This document shows, in pieces, positions 1-11,949 of a DNA stretch of 64,000 nt. Source of the stretch: Siphonodentalium dalli (lineage: Eukaryota > Mollusca > Scaphopoda > Gadilida > Siphonodentaliidae); assembly GCA_032622095.1 (NCBI GenBank), contig CP136064.1, positions 126,839,605-126,903,604 of the forward strand, written 5' to 3'. The position numbers and the translations under genes are program-made. Numbering within the stretch: the stretch's first letter is position 1; the number at the start of each line of letters is the position of its first letter. Under the pieces are notes generated by a model. It worked only from the letters and a program-made list of their open reading frames with translations, made no database searches and was not told where the DNA came from.

Positions 1-2420
1 AGCTCTCAAATTATGCGAGGAGGAATGAGTTCAGATAATAAAGGAAACTTTGGATAGTTATGTAAGAATTCTCTCTACTGTATCTCGTGAGAAAGCAAAC
101 GAAAGCAGGGTCTCATAAAATGGTTAAATCTATATTGTTTGGACACCCAGAAACAGAAAAATAACGCAGTTTTATCTGTTCTGTTTATCTTGAGTCATGT
201 GATATATATGAATGGGATTTAACAGGGAAGTATTGAATCTGTGACATTTTCTAGAAGCAGAAAAATATATACTCAGAGCAGTCTCACGAATGTGACCGAT
301 CAGCATTTATTTTTATATCTACATCAAATCTGTCAAAATTCACTACTGCAGAGAGCTATTCATAGAATACTAGGTAAAATGTGGAGATCATATTGTCCGC
401 GCCTTAAAATAGTACTCATAGTAGACTCCGGTCAACTTGCAATTTATCAAAATACAAAAGAGTACCATATACTATTTTCAATAAGTTCTCAACTTAAACA
501 AAATTGCCTACATACTCTGCGGCAGAGACTGTCTTTATATCTGTATATTACATTTTCTGATATTCACTAAGGCCACATATACGCGAACCATACTACAATT
601 TCTGCAAACGCTTCATGGTGTTTACCCCTTTTCCTTAATGTTACACATATCTCATGCACACAAAAACCAAAAATAGCAACATTGAGTGAATGCAGAAGTA
701 ATGGCTTTAAATGCCAATGACCTGATATTTAGCCCGTGGGTGGCTATAGTAAGATATTTTCAAACAACAAGATTCTGAAAACTAATATTGTTCATGGCAT
801 GGTGGCATATTCCCATTGTAAAGTGCTGACTAAAGTAATTTGAACAAAATTGTCTACTAATTAGAAACTGGTTTGGTAGAAGAATGAAAATTAGTTTAAA
901 ATAAAATGTACGATGTACCGTCTCTTCGATCTGGTGCTAATCTATTAAAGAGATGAGTGTTTATTTACAGTACATGTTATAATCAGCATTACGACATATG
1001 TGTATGGTTTATTATCATGGAGAGTGTTGAAAAATACGGAAATGTAAAGTTCTAGTATTTACACTGCAATGGTGTGCACTTCAGTTTATGTGTTACATTC
1101 AATAATTAGTCAACATTCTAAATGAAATTACCGCGCACTGTGTGGCAAAACATAACTTCATGTATTGTTTGCCTGAAATTATATTTTTTTTGTCTGATTG
1201 TTGTCTGCATTCAAAGCAGAAAACCCTAACTTTAAAGACATAAATCACTGGGTTTAACTTGCGTTGCAGTGACCGATAAATCCTTCAGATGGATCTGTTA
1301 TAATTGTATGTGTACCTTTAAAGATATTTAACAACATACCTGTAAATTACCAATACGTATTTTCACTTCTTGGTGGTTATCCAATATTTGCTTCTGCCGT
1401 AGCATGGCGTGGAGTTGCGGCCATTTTGACAGCTATTTCATGGTCTTGATTGCATTATTTTCTGCCCTTATGACTCTATTCCCCACACCAACCCCTTATG
1501 GCATCTATTATCTCAGTACACTCATCCTGTGTACAGCCGTATATTCAGTTCAAACTTCAAAGTAGCTGATTTCAAGTATGGTAGTCAGTATGGTTGAAGA
1601 TATGGGTTAAGCATCTGATGATTGTGATCGATCCAAGATAATTTGATGGAGATACATCAAAATGTACCATAAGACATGGGATGGGTTAAAGGGGGTAATA
1701 TTATTCAAAAATAGATCAATACCAAAATACATACAGATTAGGGTTCTTCCACATTTATAATCCATTCAACACCAGTTGGCTCCCTGCACTGAGTGGCCCT
1801 ATACCCTGAGCTCCCAGGATGTCTCCAATATATTATACCTGAGTTTCCGCTAGAGGTTGGGAGAATGGTACCCCTATATATAGCCACTGGGGAAATCACA
1901 GTCCATCAATAAACTGAAAATATCTATAGTATAATAATAGTATTTAGTAAATCACTTGATAATTTAAGCTCAAATTCTGAACTCCTGAGGTAATATAAGT
2001 AGATAAAAAAAGACATTATTTGAATGATATAGACATATTTTCCCACATTTAGGCCCACATCCATTTAGGCTGATGAATTATGAGTAACTTTCCAACTAAA
2101 ACAACTACCAATGTCCTGACCCAATATATATATATATAAATTTTGTTTATGACAAGTAACTGCAACTGTTATAAAAGGCTGCTGGGCCACATGTCCCCCC
2201 AAATAAGGTGGTTTTATTTGAAAGGTGGCTATTTTAGAAGTGAAAAATTTGATTCTTGGAACAACCATTTAATCAAACTTTGCTTCCAACTGTCTATGTT
2301 AACTATTCTGAATCATACAATGACTGACACTATTGATCGGATGTATTCTCAAATTATAAGTCATCATGCAAAATTCATTAGACGTAGACCAGATTCAAAG
2401 TGGGCCCAGATATTTAAATT
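1..2420. other. no gene recognised
   Basis: AT-rich sequence without a supported exon, RNA gene or clear repeat boundary. There is a short TA microsatellite near 2125-2138. Open frames here (for example 241-570 on the plus strand) have no family signature. If ALG9 continues leftward from 15962 this could be intron, but no ALG9 exon was recognised. Confidence 0.6.
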
Positions 2421-2987
2421 ATAAGTTGACAAGGACCATAACTGCAGTAAAAATTAATGGGCCGAACCTAAATTCTAAATTCATCTATAATTTCATATGA
2501 GTAATCCACATACCTAATTTGAAAACAATCAGATAACTACAGCCAAATCTATCACCCAGAAACCAAAATAATTGTCAAATTATAAGTCAACAAGGACCAT
2601 AACTCTGGTAAAATAAAAGGCCGCTCAGCCCGAAAGGTGGCTTCATATGGGGTGGAAGCTTTTTAGAAATATATCAACAAGGACTACAACTGTGGTAAAA
2701 ATAGGCAGGTGGAACATAAATTTAATCTTAACCTGTATTTTCATATGAGTAATCCACATTCCAAATTTGAAAACAATCAGATACCTAAGACTAAAGTTAT
2801 CACCCGGAAACCAAAATAATTGGCAAAATCTATGTCGGCAAGGACCATAACTCCAGCAAAAAAGTGCAGACTGAATCCAAATTCAAACTTGACCTGTATT
2901 TTCATGTGGGTAATCAATCCACTTACAAAATTTGATAATATTCAGAGAACTAAAACTAAAGTTATCACCCAGAAATCAAAATAAAAT
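2421..2987 (+). repeat. 'ccataactctg' family, diverged tandem units
   Basis: Three to four diverged units each carry 'aaggaccataactc', a stretch like 'gacctgtattttcatatg', 'gtaatccac' and a 'tatcacccggaaaccaaa' ending. The same family recurs at 3240-3340, 5140-5620, 12880-13060, 14560-14680, 15180-15710, 43960-44150, 48870-48990 and 49640-50180. Several copies end in GGAC-type microsatellites. I see no coding capacity. It is probably a non-autonomous interspersed repeat common in bivalves. Confidence 0.75.
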
Positions 2988-3225
2988 GTCGGCCGACCAC
3001 AGTGTCCCCTGACAATGTAGCAAGTGGATGCCGCTTTGTTAAAGAAATTAAAAAAAATGTTGAAATGTTCTAAGACGAAAGGGTTAATAATTCCTTAAAA
3101 AAATTATTTTTCTATATACATGTTGCACATCTCCAATATGCGGGTAACAATACTCTGAAGTTTCAAATATCTACAATCAAAACTGTAGGAGGAGTTGATT
3201 ACACCATGAAGGTGTAATCAAAGGA
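2988..3225 (+). repeat. interspersed repeat B, copy 1
   Basis: A module beginning near 'gtcggccgaccacagtgtcc' and ending 'gagttgattacaccatgaag'. Closely related copies lie at 48302-48620 and 54199-54600. The shared interior includes 'ggatgccgctttgttaaag' and 'tatatacatgttgcacatct'. The copies differ by small indels and substitutions and none has an intact ORF. Confidence 0.8.
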
Positions 3226-3765
3226 GAAATAGAAAATTATAAAAAATGTTTTTCAAAGTCGAAAGGCCCATAACTCTGGGAAAAATCATTGGATCAAACT
3301 CAAATTCGAACTTGACCTGTATTTTGATATGAACGACCCACAAACAAGAAATTCAATTAATTGAGGAAAAACACCCACTGTCCTGAGTGGTATTGATAAG
3401 CTATTGGAGGGTCTACCACTTCGCATGCAAAATAAGATCAATGACATCAACAGCTTGAAGATGGGAATGACCCACCATATATGGTAGATATTTAACCAGG
3501 CTCTGCTTAAGTTTGTTAATTGATGACTGATGTACATGTACAGTACACACAAATAGTAATAACAATTAACGTTATGATTTTGAAACTAACCATGCTAGAA
3601 TATTGACAGTAAGGTGCACATGGTATTAACTACTACGAGTACTATTAATAATAATAGTACTATTCTATCATAATATATGTGGGCATGATGTATGGGAAAT
3701 ATTAAAGGACAAACCAATAGTTATAATACAATTATAACAATTTGTTTTAATTAAGAGCAAGAAGA

Positions 3766-3890
3766 GCTCATTGCGCTTAAGCACAATAAGGGAATCTCAA
3801 TTGTGCTTAAGCGCAATAAGGGAACATTTACTTGCGCTTAAGCGCAATGAAGAATATTCAAATTGCGCTTATAAAGCCCAATAAGGCATC
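3766..3890. repeat. GCGCTTAAGCGC palindrome cluster
   Basis: Four spaced copies of a short palindrome around GCGCTTAAGCGC (near 3773, 3803, 3834 and 3861), each followed by 'aataagg'-like sequence. Related copies occur at 5031-5100, beyond the hairpin and TIR element. The two clusters therefore bracket 3.9-4.9 kb and may be the ends of a larger composite element. Confidence 0.7.
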
Positions 3891-3911
3891 TTTTAATAAG
3901 GAATAATTATC

Positions 3912-4050
3912 AAATAAATACACGGTGTAGGTGTGTATGGTCAAGTTGTACCACAAAAAACTGATTGTAGGACGACACGTAGCGGAGTCCTACAATCAGT
4001 TTTTTGTGGTACAACTTGACCATACACACCTCTACACCGTGTATTTATTT
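3912..4050. repeat. long near-perfect hairpin
   Basis: Arms 3912-3973 and 3987-4050 are reverse complements over about 60 bases with one or two differences. The loop is about 13 bases. The outer arm includes 'aaataaatacacggtgtagg' and the inner arm 'aaaactgattgtaggac'. It directly abuts the TIR element that starts at 4054. Confidence 0.9.
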
Positions 4051-4053
4051 CTT

Positions 4054-4900
4054 TTGTAATACGACTGAAAGTTTCTGGTCATAATTCGACTGAATAGTCA
4101 ACGATATACTGCGCTTTTTCGGTCTCAGGTGAGAAAACCTTTCGTGGTGTAATTCTTATTGGGCGTACTCGATTTCATTGCACGGAGTACTCTGGTAATT
4201 TGTTTGCGTAAATAATCGTTGTGATTGGCTAAAAAACGATGTGTTTTCAGCGGCGCCCATGCCTTTCATTTAAATTTGTACAGGAGACACGATTGCGGTC
4301 ATTTCTGTGTTGAACGTTGTTGGGACAACATGAATATGATCATCGACTATGGTCCATTTTCCTTACACAAAGCGATCTAAATGATCTAATTTACTAAACT
4401 AATCTTATTTCCCTTCTGGTGAACAAACGCTTTCAGTTTCAACTTGATTCCGAAATATCAAATATGATCGAGATTCGAATTGACGAATGCACAGCCCGGC
4501 CCCATGAAAATACAATTTTACTGATTTATTTTGTCATTTAATATACTTATAGTAACTTTCTTTGGTCGTAACATATATCAATATACCATAACATCATCTG
4601 GACCATATTCATTGGCAACCAAACTGCTTTCAAGCGACAATTTGCTAAAAAATTCGCAACGTCAAGATGTAGCAAAATTCAAAGGGTTGCGGGTGTACTC
4701 CGTTGATGCCCCGTTTGCGCGGAGTTAGAAAAGACGGGAAAAGTCGCGTGCGGCGATCTGAATAAACCGATTTTTTTCGTGGTACAATTGGAAAAAGTAG
4801 AATTGTACCACAAAACTGGAACGAGATAGCCATGGTAACTCGGGCCACTGGCCAATCAGGACATGGCTTTTAAGCATAGTTAGGCAGGGTCGTATTACAA
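4054..4900. mobile_element. TIR element, ~850 bp, non-autonomous
   Basis: The ends are exact inverted repeats of 12 bases (TTGTAATACGAC at 4054-4065 and its complement at 4889-4900). Inside, near 4780-4815, is another small inverted repeat around 'gtggtacaatt' that resembles the inner arm of the neighbouring hairpin (3912-4050), so the two may have a common origin. No transposase was seen. The superfamily is unknown and the target duplication is unclear. Confidence 0.6.
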
Positions 4901-5030
4901 TATATTATATATAGTACATAAACTCCTTATAATTCAGGTGGTGTAGTCCATCTCCATGGTACAATGGGTGGAACAAATATAGGATTATTCTACTATTTGC
5001 AGAAGAGTGATCCAATGAGAGAGATATTAA

Positions 5031-5110
5031 TAGCGCTTAAGTGAAATTGGGATGTAATTGCGGTTAAGCGTAATAAGGAATGTCTTATTGCAATAAGAAT
5101 ATTTCTTATT
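5031..5110. repeat. second GCGCTTAAG palindrome cluster
   Basis: Contains 'agcgcttaagtgaaattggg' and 'gcggttaagcgtaataagg', matching the 3766-3890 cluster on the other side of the hairpin/TIR segment. Confidence 0.6.
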
Positions 5111-5139
5111 CCTTATTCACTATTAAGATCGAAAAAAGT

Positions 5140-5620
5140 CCACAACTCTAGGAAAAATCATCGGATAAACTCAAATTCGAACTCAACCTGTATCTTGATA
5201 TGACTGATCGACATAAAAACGGTATTTGCAATTAAAGGATCCAAACTTGAGATATCATCCGGGAAACCGAAAAAGTGAGAAATTTTCTAAAAAAAAAAGT
5301 TGAAAAAAGGGAAATAACTCCATAAAAGAACATCGGATCAAACCCAGAATTGCAGAACACCTGTGTTCTTGGTTAAGACACCTACATACCAAGTTTCAAT
5401 CAAATCGTATGATCATTAATGGAGTTATAACTCAAGACAGACGCACGCATGCACAGACAGATGGGACGCACAGATGGAGGGATGGACGGGATGCACGGAC
5501 GGACGGATGGGATGCATGGACGGACGGGGCTGATTACAATAGTCCCCCAAAAATAAATTTTTCGGGGGACAATAATGGGCAAATTCTAAGTCAACAAGGA
5601 CCATAACTCTGCCAAAAATG
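5140..5620 (+). repeat. 'ccataactctg' family with GGACGG tail
   Basis: Two units start with 'gaaaaaagtccacaactc' and 'aaaaagggaaataactcc'. The second is followed by a degenerate (GGAC/GGATG)n tract at 5460-5530, then 'tcccccaaaaataaattt', and a new unit begins at 5580. The frame readings across it are repeats, not genes. Confidence 0.75.
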
Positions 5621-6400
5621 GACCAGGACCATATCCAGAAATAATTTGGGGACACTGGTGTATATGCCAAATGCATATCCGAAGGCTGCAGCGGGGGTGG
5701 GTATAGGAGGGGTCCCCCCATTGATGAGGGTCCGGGAAAATTTTGAAAATTCAATGCCCTGGGAGCAAATCTGGGGCCTTTTGATTCTTGAATTGACATT
5801 ATGAAGGAGGGTAGTTTGGTCCTCCATGACGCGGTCGGCGCCTCTGCAAAGCAGGCCCAGTCCAAACCAGCTAATTGTACACAGCAGTGCGGTTTGATAC
5901 CCCCGGGTGATTATCGGCTGATAGAATGTGTGTTACATCACTAATTAGTTTATCACAAGGATGTATTAACGTGCTATTTCAACCTATTTACCAAATGTAA
6001 GCAAACATTGCCACATTAAACATGTTTCTGAATTTCTTTTAACATGGTTGTAGTAAGAATTTAAAAAATGTAAATTAATTAAATCAAGCCGATTATTCTC
6101 ATTTTAGAAACATACATAAAGGATGATATTAAAGCCTTGAGTATGGCGGAATTTTTTTATATTGCAGGTAACATACCTTTATTAGGTGATTATGTGCGGT
6201 CCGTGCAACGAACCGGAGGACAGGCATAATATATATATATATATGATGTCTTTGGGCTATTCATATTCCACCGTCACGGAGAAACGGAACAATTCCTAGG
6301 TGCCGCGTTGGTTTAAACATTCAGATTTTTTGTCAGTACTAAACATTCTACAATACGTTTTACGCCATCATTTTAACGAGAACAGCGCTCCTACATTAGC
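5621..6400. other. no gene recognised
   Basis: No supported gene. A CCCGGG-containing motif at 5889-5908 (gtgcggtttgatacccccgg) resembles a segment of the 515-bp satellite at 6.4-8.7 kb. A related reverse copy is at 12486-12500. A TA microsatellite lies at 6229-6244. Confidence 0.5.
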
Positions 6401-8720
6401 CGCTGGCGTGTTCTGTCGACATGTATAGGTCCTGGGGTACATCACTGTGACAACGGCATTCGAAATGGCGTCATTTTGGGCTTCACGTCAACTGAAAAAA
6501 CTCAGCAAATCATCCTAGGTGCGATTTAAAACCTCCGGATTCATCGACAGATGGACTTTCGGCCTGAATCAGTGTTCTGTGTTTTACACTAAGAATTCAT
6601 CACATTTGATCGAATTGAGTGTGCCCACGTATGGAGTGTCGACACTGTTATCACCAGGTGATATTTTTGAACAAATATTCAAAGGATATCTCGTTTTTTT
6701 AATTTTAAATTTATTCAAATTTAATTTAAAATTAAACATAAAATCGAAAAGATGGATGTACAAGGAGCATGGTTACCTTCGCTCGTATATACAGGGTGGG
6801 ATAACACGATTACCATTCATATATAGCTAAGGACGTGAATTTGGAGATATTCAGCCCAATATAGTTTGCAACAGAATCGCGAGTATATTCTGAGTTTTAC
6901 GTCTTATTTTCGGACAAGTGTCACGTTTGTCCAAAACGAACAAACGGCGGGTTGTCGACATATATATGTCGTGGGGTGTATCACCATTACATAGCGATTC
7001 GAACCGGCGTCATGTGCGCTTTTATTCTACCAATAAACACAGCAAAACGTAGGTGCGGTTTGAAACCCCCGGGTAGACTTGATGTGAATGTTCTGTGTTT
7101 TACACTAAGAATTCATCAATCTGATCGAATTGAGTGTGCTCACGTATGGAGTGTCGACACTGTTATCACCAGGTGATATTATTGAACAAATATTAAAGGA
7201 TATCTCGTTTTTTTTATTTTAAATTTATTCAAATTTAATTTAAAATTAAACATAAAATCGAAAAGATGGATGTACAAGGAGCATGATTACCTTCGCTCGT
7301 ATATACAGGGTGGGATAACACGATTGCCGTTTATATATGGCCAAGGACGTGAATTTGGAGATATTCAGCCCAATATAGTTTGTAACAAAATCGCGAGTAT
7401 ATTCTGAGTTTTACGTCTTATTTTCGGACAAGTGTCACGTTTGTCCAAAACGAACAAACGGCGGGTTGTCGACATATATATGTCGTGGGGTGTATCACCA
7501 TTACATAGCGATTCGAATTCCATCGCTATGTAATGGTGATACACCCCACGACATATATATGTCGACAACCCGCCGTTTGTTCGTTTTGGACAAACGTGAC
7601 ACTTGTCCGAAAATAAGACGTAAAACTCAGAATATACTCGCGATTCTGTTACAAACTATATTGGGATGAATATCTCCAAATTCACGTCCTTAGCCATATA
7701 TAAACGGCAATCGTGTTATCCCACCCTGTATATACGAGCGAAGGTAACCATGCTCCTTGTGCATCCATCTTTTCGATTTTATGTTTAATTTTAAATTAAA
7801 TTTGAATAAATTAAAAATTAAAAAAACGAGATATCCTTTAAATATTTGTTCAATAATATCACCTGGTGATAACAGTGTCGACACTCCATACGTGAGCACA
7901 CTCAATTCGATCAGATTGATGAATTCTTAGTGTAAAACACAGAACATTCACATCAAGTCTACCCGGGGGTTTCAAACCGCACCTACATTTTGCTGTGTTT
8001 ATCGGTAGAATAAAAGCGCATATGACGCCGGTTCGAATCGCTATGTAATGGTGATACACCCCACGACATATATATGTCGACAACTCGCCGTTTGTTCGTT
8101 TTGGACAAACGTGACACTTGTCCGAAAATAAGACGTAAAACTCAGAATATACTCGCGATTTTGTTACAAACTATGGGCTGAATATCTCCAAATTCACGTC
8201 CTTGGCCATATATAAACGGCAATCGTGTTATCCCACCCTGTATATACGAGCGAAGGTATTAAACCATGCTCCTTGTACATCCATCTTTTCGATTTTATGT
8301 TTAATTTTAAAATAAATTTGAATAAATTTAAAATTAAAAAAACGAGATATCCTTTAATATTTGTTCAATAATATCACCTGGTGATAACAGTGTCGACACT
8401 CCATACGTGAGCACACTCAATTCGATCAGATTGATGAATTCTTAGTGTAAAACACAGAACATTCACATCAAGTCTACCCGGGGGTTTCAAACCGCACCTA
8501 CGTTTTGCTGTGTTTATCGGTAGAATATAAGCGCACATGACGCCGGTTCGAATCGCTATGTAATGGTGATACACCCCACGACATATATATGTCGACAACC
8601 CGCCGTTTGTTCGTTTTGGACAAACGTGACACTTGTCCGAAAATATGACGCAAAACTCAGAATATTCAGAACTAAACTATACATCGGTGTACCCGGGGGT
8701 TTCAAACCGCACTTAAGATT
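6400..8720. repeat. 515-bp satellite in palindromic arrangement
   Basis: Two head-to-tail monomers of about 515 bases (about 6580-7094 and 7095-7512) are followed, after a centre at 7500-7525, by about two and a half monomers in reverse orientation (to about 8710). Each monomer carries small palindromes (GTCGACATATATATGTCG, TATCACCAGGTGATA) and the GC-rich block 'tgcggtttgaaacccccggg'. Partial copies at both outer edges (6400-6580, 8640-8790) are clearly more diverged than the centre. The repeated short open frames are identical only because the DNA is repeated. No transposase was seen. Confidence 0.9.
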
Positions 8721-8790
8721 TGCTCTGTTTTTCAGTAGAATTGAATTGCAAATGACGCCTTTGTTTTTCTCATGATATGGCTAAACCACG

Positions 8791-9120
8791 ATGACACCGC
8801 ATGAATCAGAAAAGGGGCACTACGCTCATAACATGAGCCGATGGTGAGTGCATTGCTAAAAGTCCCCCATACAGTCACGAGATATCGCAGATTTAACCCT
8901 GCATTATGTAAACAAAACACACATACACTATAACAAATTAACTTAAATGACACTATAGTTTTGATGCTTATTATGAAATTTGGTACCCACCACCAAGTCC
9001 TGTAGTCATTTAAGTTAATTCACGCGCAGCTCGATCAGAACAACTTTATTATAATTTAAAAAACAAAACACGTTATATTACTAATAAGAGTAATGTTCAA
9101 TTTCACTGAATCAGTGTCTT
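8791..9120. other. no feature recognised
   Basis: AT-rich sequence with no supported gene, repeat boundary or RNA gene. Confidence 0.5.
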
Positions 9121-9124
9121 TGCA

Positions 9125-9520
9125 AGGCGTCTCTTATGGTGTGAAAATACTTCTGGATGCCACACATGCCGGATTCACTCGATACTGACAGATGTACTTT
9201 ATCCTTGGTGCTATTTATATAGTCTCTTGGAAACCGGATGTTTTCGAACACAATGTATAATCTTGCTTTAGCGCTTTCTTGAGTTTCCGGTTGATGGCGG
9301 TCATTTGTCGCAGGAATTCTTTCAAGGTCAAGCCTGGGGATTTGGCGTCATCCGGAATCCGATAGAGCAACTCACCCACAAGAACCCTGGTCCCAATTGC
9401 ATTGATTTTTTTCACTATGGCGAGGATGGCGTCGACGATATCTTGTGTCTTCGATGTCGACGATATATCGTTTCCACCTGCGTGCAAGAATATGACATCT
9501 GGCTTCAATTCTTTACTAAA
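9125..9520 (-). pseudogene. SGNH-hydrolase fragment, mobile-element-type
   Basis: On the minus strand 9508-9215 encodes about 97 residues beginning with a PDVIFLHAGGNDI-type block, the GxND (block III) motif of SGNH/GDSL esterases. A helix-rich stretch follows. The C-terminal block, a D-x-V-H-L-S motif expected to carry the catalytic Asp and His, is read at about 9190-9204 in another frame after a stop, so the copy is frameshifted. The N-terminal Ser block is absent; a stop lies just upstream. Such domains are known in ORF1 of CR1-like LINEs and in some tyrosine-recombinase retroelements. I infer a dead retroelement piece, not a cellular esterase. Confidence 0.65.
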
Positions 9521-9546
9521 TTATCGATTAACAGGTAGTTATCTTA

Positions 9547-9617
9547 GGAAATGTTCAGGTAATAAGCCCAACAAGCGGCCATATGCCGTTTTTTAAACTT
9601 GTTATCTGAACATTTCC
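9547..9617. repeat. short hairpin
   Basis: Arms 'ggaaatgttcaggtaataag' and the near reverse complement ending 'tctgaacatttcc' flank a central 'cggccatatgccg' palindrome. It lies just left of the MITE at 9633. Confidence 0.6.
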
Positions 9618-9632
9618 ATCCAATAAATAGAG

Positions 9633-9820
9633 TAATGCTCTAATTAATGGACTCCTTAACGAAAGCAGAATTACGGTAATTTTTCAGGATTTAGTCAGAA
9701 ATATGGCTTGCTGCCATTCATCGGAAAGCTCTCAGAAATATGGCTTGCTGCCATTCATCGTGAACTTCAAAAATTACCCATAATTCTGTTGTGGTTAAGG
9801 AGTCCATTAATTAGATAATT
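9633..9820. mobile_element. palindromic MITE family P, copy 1
   Basis: Inverted ends share 'taattaatggactccttaac'. The interior holds 'aaatatggcttgctgccattcatcg', here twice in tandem (about 9700-9760). Copies with the same ends are at 46017-46146 and 55897-56038. No coding capacity. This copy is longer because of the internal tandem duplication. Confidence 0.85.
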
Positions 9821-10020
9821 ATTGTAGGTCTCCTTCTTAACTGTATTATCCATTTTGCTTATTTCAACTTAACATTTCCACTTGTGAATACAAATCCTCC
9901 TGCACATTTCTGCTTCTCTGTCAGTCGTCGTCTGTTTATATTTCCCAATAGTCCCTCTAGATACATAAAAGACTATTCAAGGTTCTGCCTACAGCGTGGA
10001 AATATCCCAGCGTTTCAAGT

Positions 10021-10401
10021 GATAGCACCGAATTCAGACCCCGCCACCCCCGTTTTTGGAAAAAGCTTCACTGTGAGAAAACCTATCACTGAGTTGCGTG
10101 CATGTAAATTAACTGAGATGTTATCATGGGCCCACTACATGAAGGCTAGACATCAGCATCGATCATATTCCTACAGGGATGGGCTGTTACGTGTTGAATT
10201 GGGTTCCACGGGCTTGGTGCCCCCTCTCTTATCAGACATGGATGTATGACCCTATAGTCATATATATATTTCTTGACAACATTATGCTATGTTCATATAA
10301 GACCACATGTACTGATTTACAACCCTAATTACGCCATCATCTCGCGCTGCATAGCACCGAATTCAGACCCCACCACGAACCCCCGTTTTTTTGAAAAAGC
10401 T
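10021..10401 (+). repeat. direct repeat pair of ~45 bp
   Basis: Sequence around 'tagcaccgaattcagacccc' followed by a CCCCCG/poly-T/'gaaaaagctt' stretch occurs at about 10023-10067 and 10352-10402. The spacing is about 330 bases and the intervening DNA is not obviously repetitive. This could be a partial tandem duplication. Confidence 0.55.
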
Positions 10402-10539
10402 TATTTAGCACTACCAATATACCGGCCAAATTAATTAAGTAAAAAGTCAAAGCATATTAGCAAGACGACTTGACCAGGGAGTGTGGTCACACGGTACAGC
10501 GAGTCAGTAGTATTATTATTAGTATGTGTACACATGACC

Positions 10540-10608
10540 AATACACTAGACTGTACGCATAATCAGTACACTGCCGGTGTACTAAGTATGTGTACAGTCT
10601 AGTGTATT
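10540..10608. repeat. short hairpin
   Basis: Arms 10540-10561 (aatacactagactgtacgca) and 10587-10608 are near-perfect reverse complements. The loop contains a smaller 'gtacactgccggtgtac' palindrome. Confidence 0.75.
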
Positions 10609-11580
10609 ATTAACTACTGTTAATCCCCAGTACACCAATGCACCGTATACAGTGGTCGCCATCGGATGTTTGTCTAGCGCATGCATTAAGCTGTTGTCCG
10701 TGTATTGTCAGGTCGTAAATTGACTTGACTTAGCTGGCACTGTGAATCTCTCTGTATTGGTTTGTTTTCGGAAATAATATTTTGATCGATGATAGTTTTT
10801 ATATGTATACTAATTATTTCCCCACCCAGATATTTACCCACCGGACATTTCCCCTGCTCATAAAATGCTTTATGCTGAATCCTTTATCGCGGATATCAAA
10901 GAATGTTTTGACTGGTCAGTAAAGCCTGCATGGTTATGGAGGAATAAATAATCTCTCTCTCTACTCAGGCGATGTCAACTCCGTTGATATTATGTTTTGA
11001 CAAACATGAGTGCGCGTTTTGACAAACATGAAAGTCTGTTTGGACGATCCCTTGTGACATCAACACAGTTGAAAAAACAATGTCATTGTTGTGACTATTG
11101 TTATCAAAGTATGAATTATAGACATGTTAATGCTATAAAGAGCGTTTGATTTTGTATTTATAATTTTGCAAAGAAAACGATTTATCTTGATATAAGATTT
11201 GTCTTATATGTAGTTAATAGTCAATAATATGGTAATAAGTAAATAAATAATATATAACAGTATTTTACGTTATGAAAAGTGTAATGTGATCGTGTTTAAA
11301 CGGGTACTGTCTGTCAATTTCTATAAATCTAATATCGATAATATATAGAAAAATAAGTCATTTGAGTCGCGGATGTACATGTTCAGGTTAACAGGCTCTC
11401 TTAAAATCAAAGATGATATAAACAGGGTCGAGATCTCTTAAAAATCAAAGTTGATATATAGAGCGTTTAATTTGATATTTAAAATTTGCAAAGAACATTT
11501 TAGAAATTTAATTCTTACATGCCGTGTAATTAATATGGTAACTTAGTCCGCAGGACTGATCGATATCGAGCGACTAAGAC
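10609..11580. other. no gene recognised
   Basis: AT-rich, with local similarity between about 11130-11200 and 11450-11520 (shared 'gagcgttt' and 'atttgcaaagaa' stretches), suggesting a diverged tandem duplication. No exon is supported. Confidence 0.4.
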
Positions 11581-11590
11581 TAGGTGAACC

Positions 11591-11702
11591 ACCATCAAAG
11601 CCGTGAGAGCGCTCAAAAACAAGCTGTGTTGACTTCGACAGCGGGAAGGAGAGCATGGTGGATTTCCTGGACATCATTGGCCATTCCATTAGATTCAAGT
11701 GA
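11591..11702 (+). pseudogene. unidentified coding-like fragment with frameshift
   Basis: Frame 11591-11626 reads TTIKAVRALKNKL before a stop. A one-base frame change leads into 11628-11699, which reads VDFDSGKESMVDFLDIIG and ends HSIRFK before a TGA at 11700-11702. Codon third positions are GC-rich compared with the AT-rich surroundings, which is coding-like. I do not recognise the family. It could be the end of a retro-copied or transposon-borne gene, or chance. No splice acceptor is convincing. Confidence 0.3.
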
Positions 11703-11847
11703 TTTGTTATGTACTGTTTTTATTATTTATTGTTGTTCCATGTATAATATTCGTCGAAACAAATCTGATTTTACCAAACTATACTTAGTAGTCAATCTGT
11801 TAAAATTAGTTTACACTAAACACAAGCTTACAGTTTCGTTGATTCTA

Positions 11848-11880
11848 CCACCCCCCCCCCCCACACCCCCCGCCCGCCAC
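11848..11880 (+). repeat. C-rich tract
   Basis: A run of 12 C followed by CACACCCCCC and CGCCCGCCAC, just downstream of the coding-like fragment. It is a mononucleotide-type low-complexity tract. Confidence 0.9.
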
Positions 11881-11949
11881 GAATTTTACGAATGTGGGTA
11901 CTCCAACATCTGGAAGATGTACTCCAACAAAACTGGAAGATGATAAAAC

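Noticed and set aside
241-570. 109-codon open frame at the left edge
   Set aside because: No domain, low-complexity composition, no initiation or splice context. Length is within chance for AT-rich DNA of this size.
5425-5865. 146-codon open frame on the minus strand
   Set aside because: Half of it is the GGACGG microsatellite read as Pro/Ser/His-rich protein; the rest has no family signature.
8020-8045. tRNA B-box-like 'gccggttcgaatcgc' in the 515-bp satellite
   Set aside because: No A box, no cloverleaf and no CCA-adjacent acceptor stem. It is part of a repeated block and recurs in every monomer.
6952-8598. Repeated ~74-codon frames with identical N-termini
   Set aside because: They are identical because they are copies of the 515-bp satellite on both strands. 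No start context or domain supports translation.
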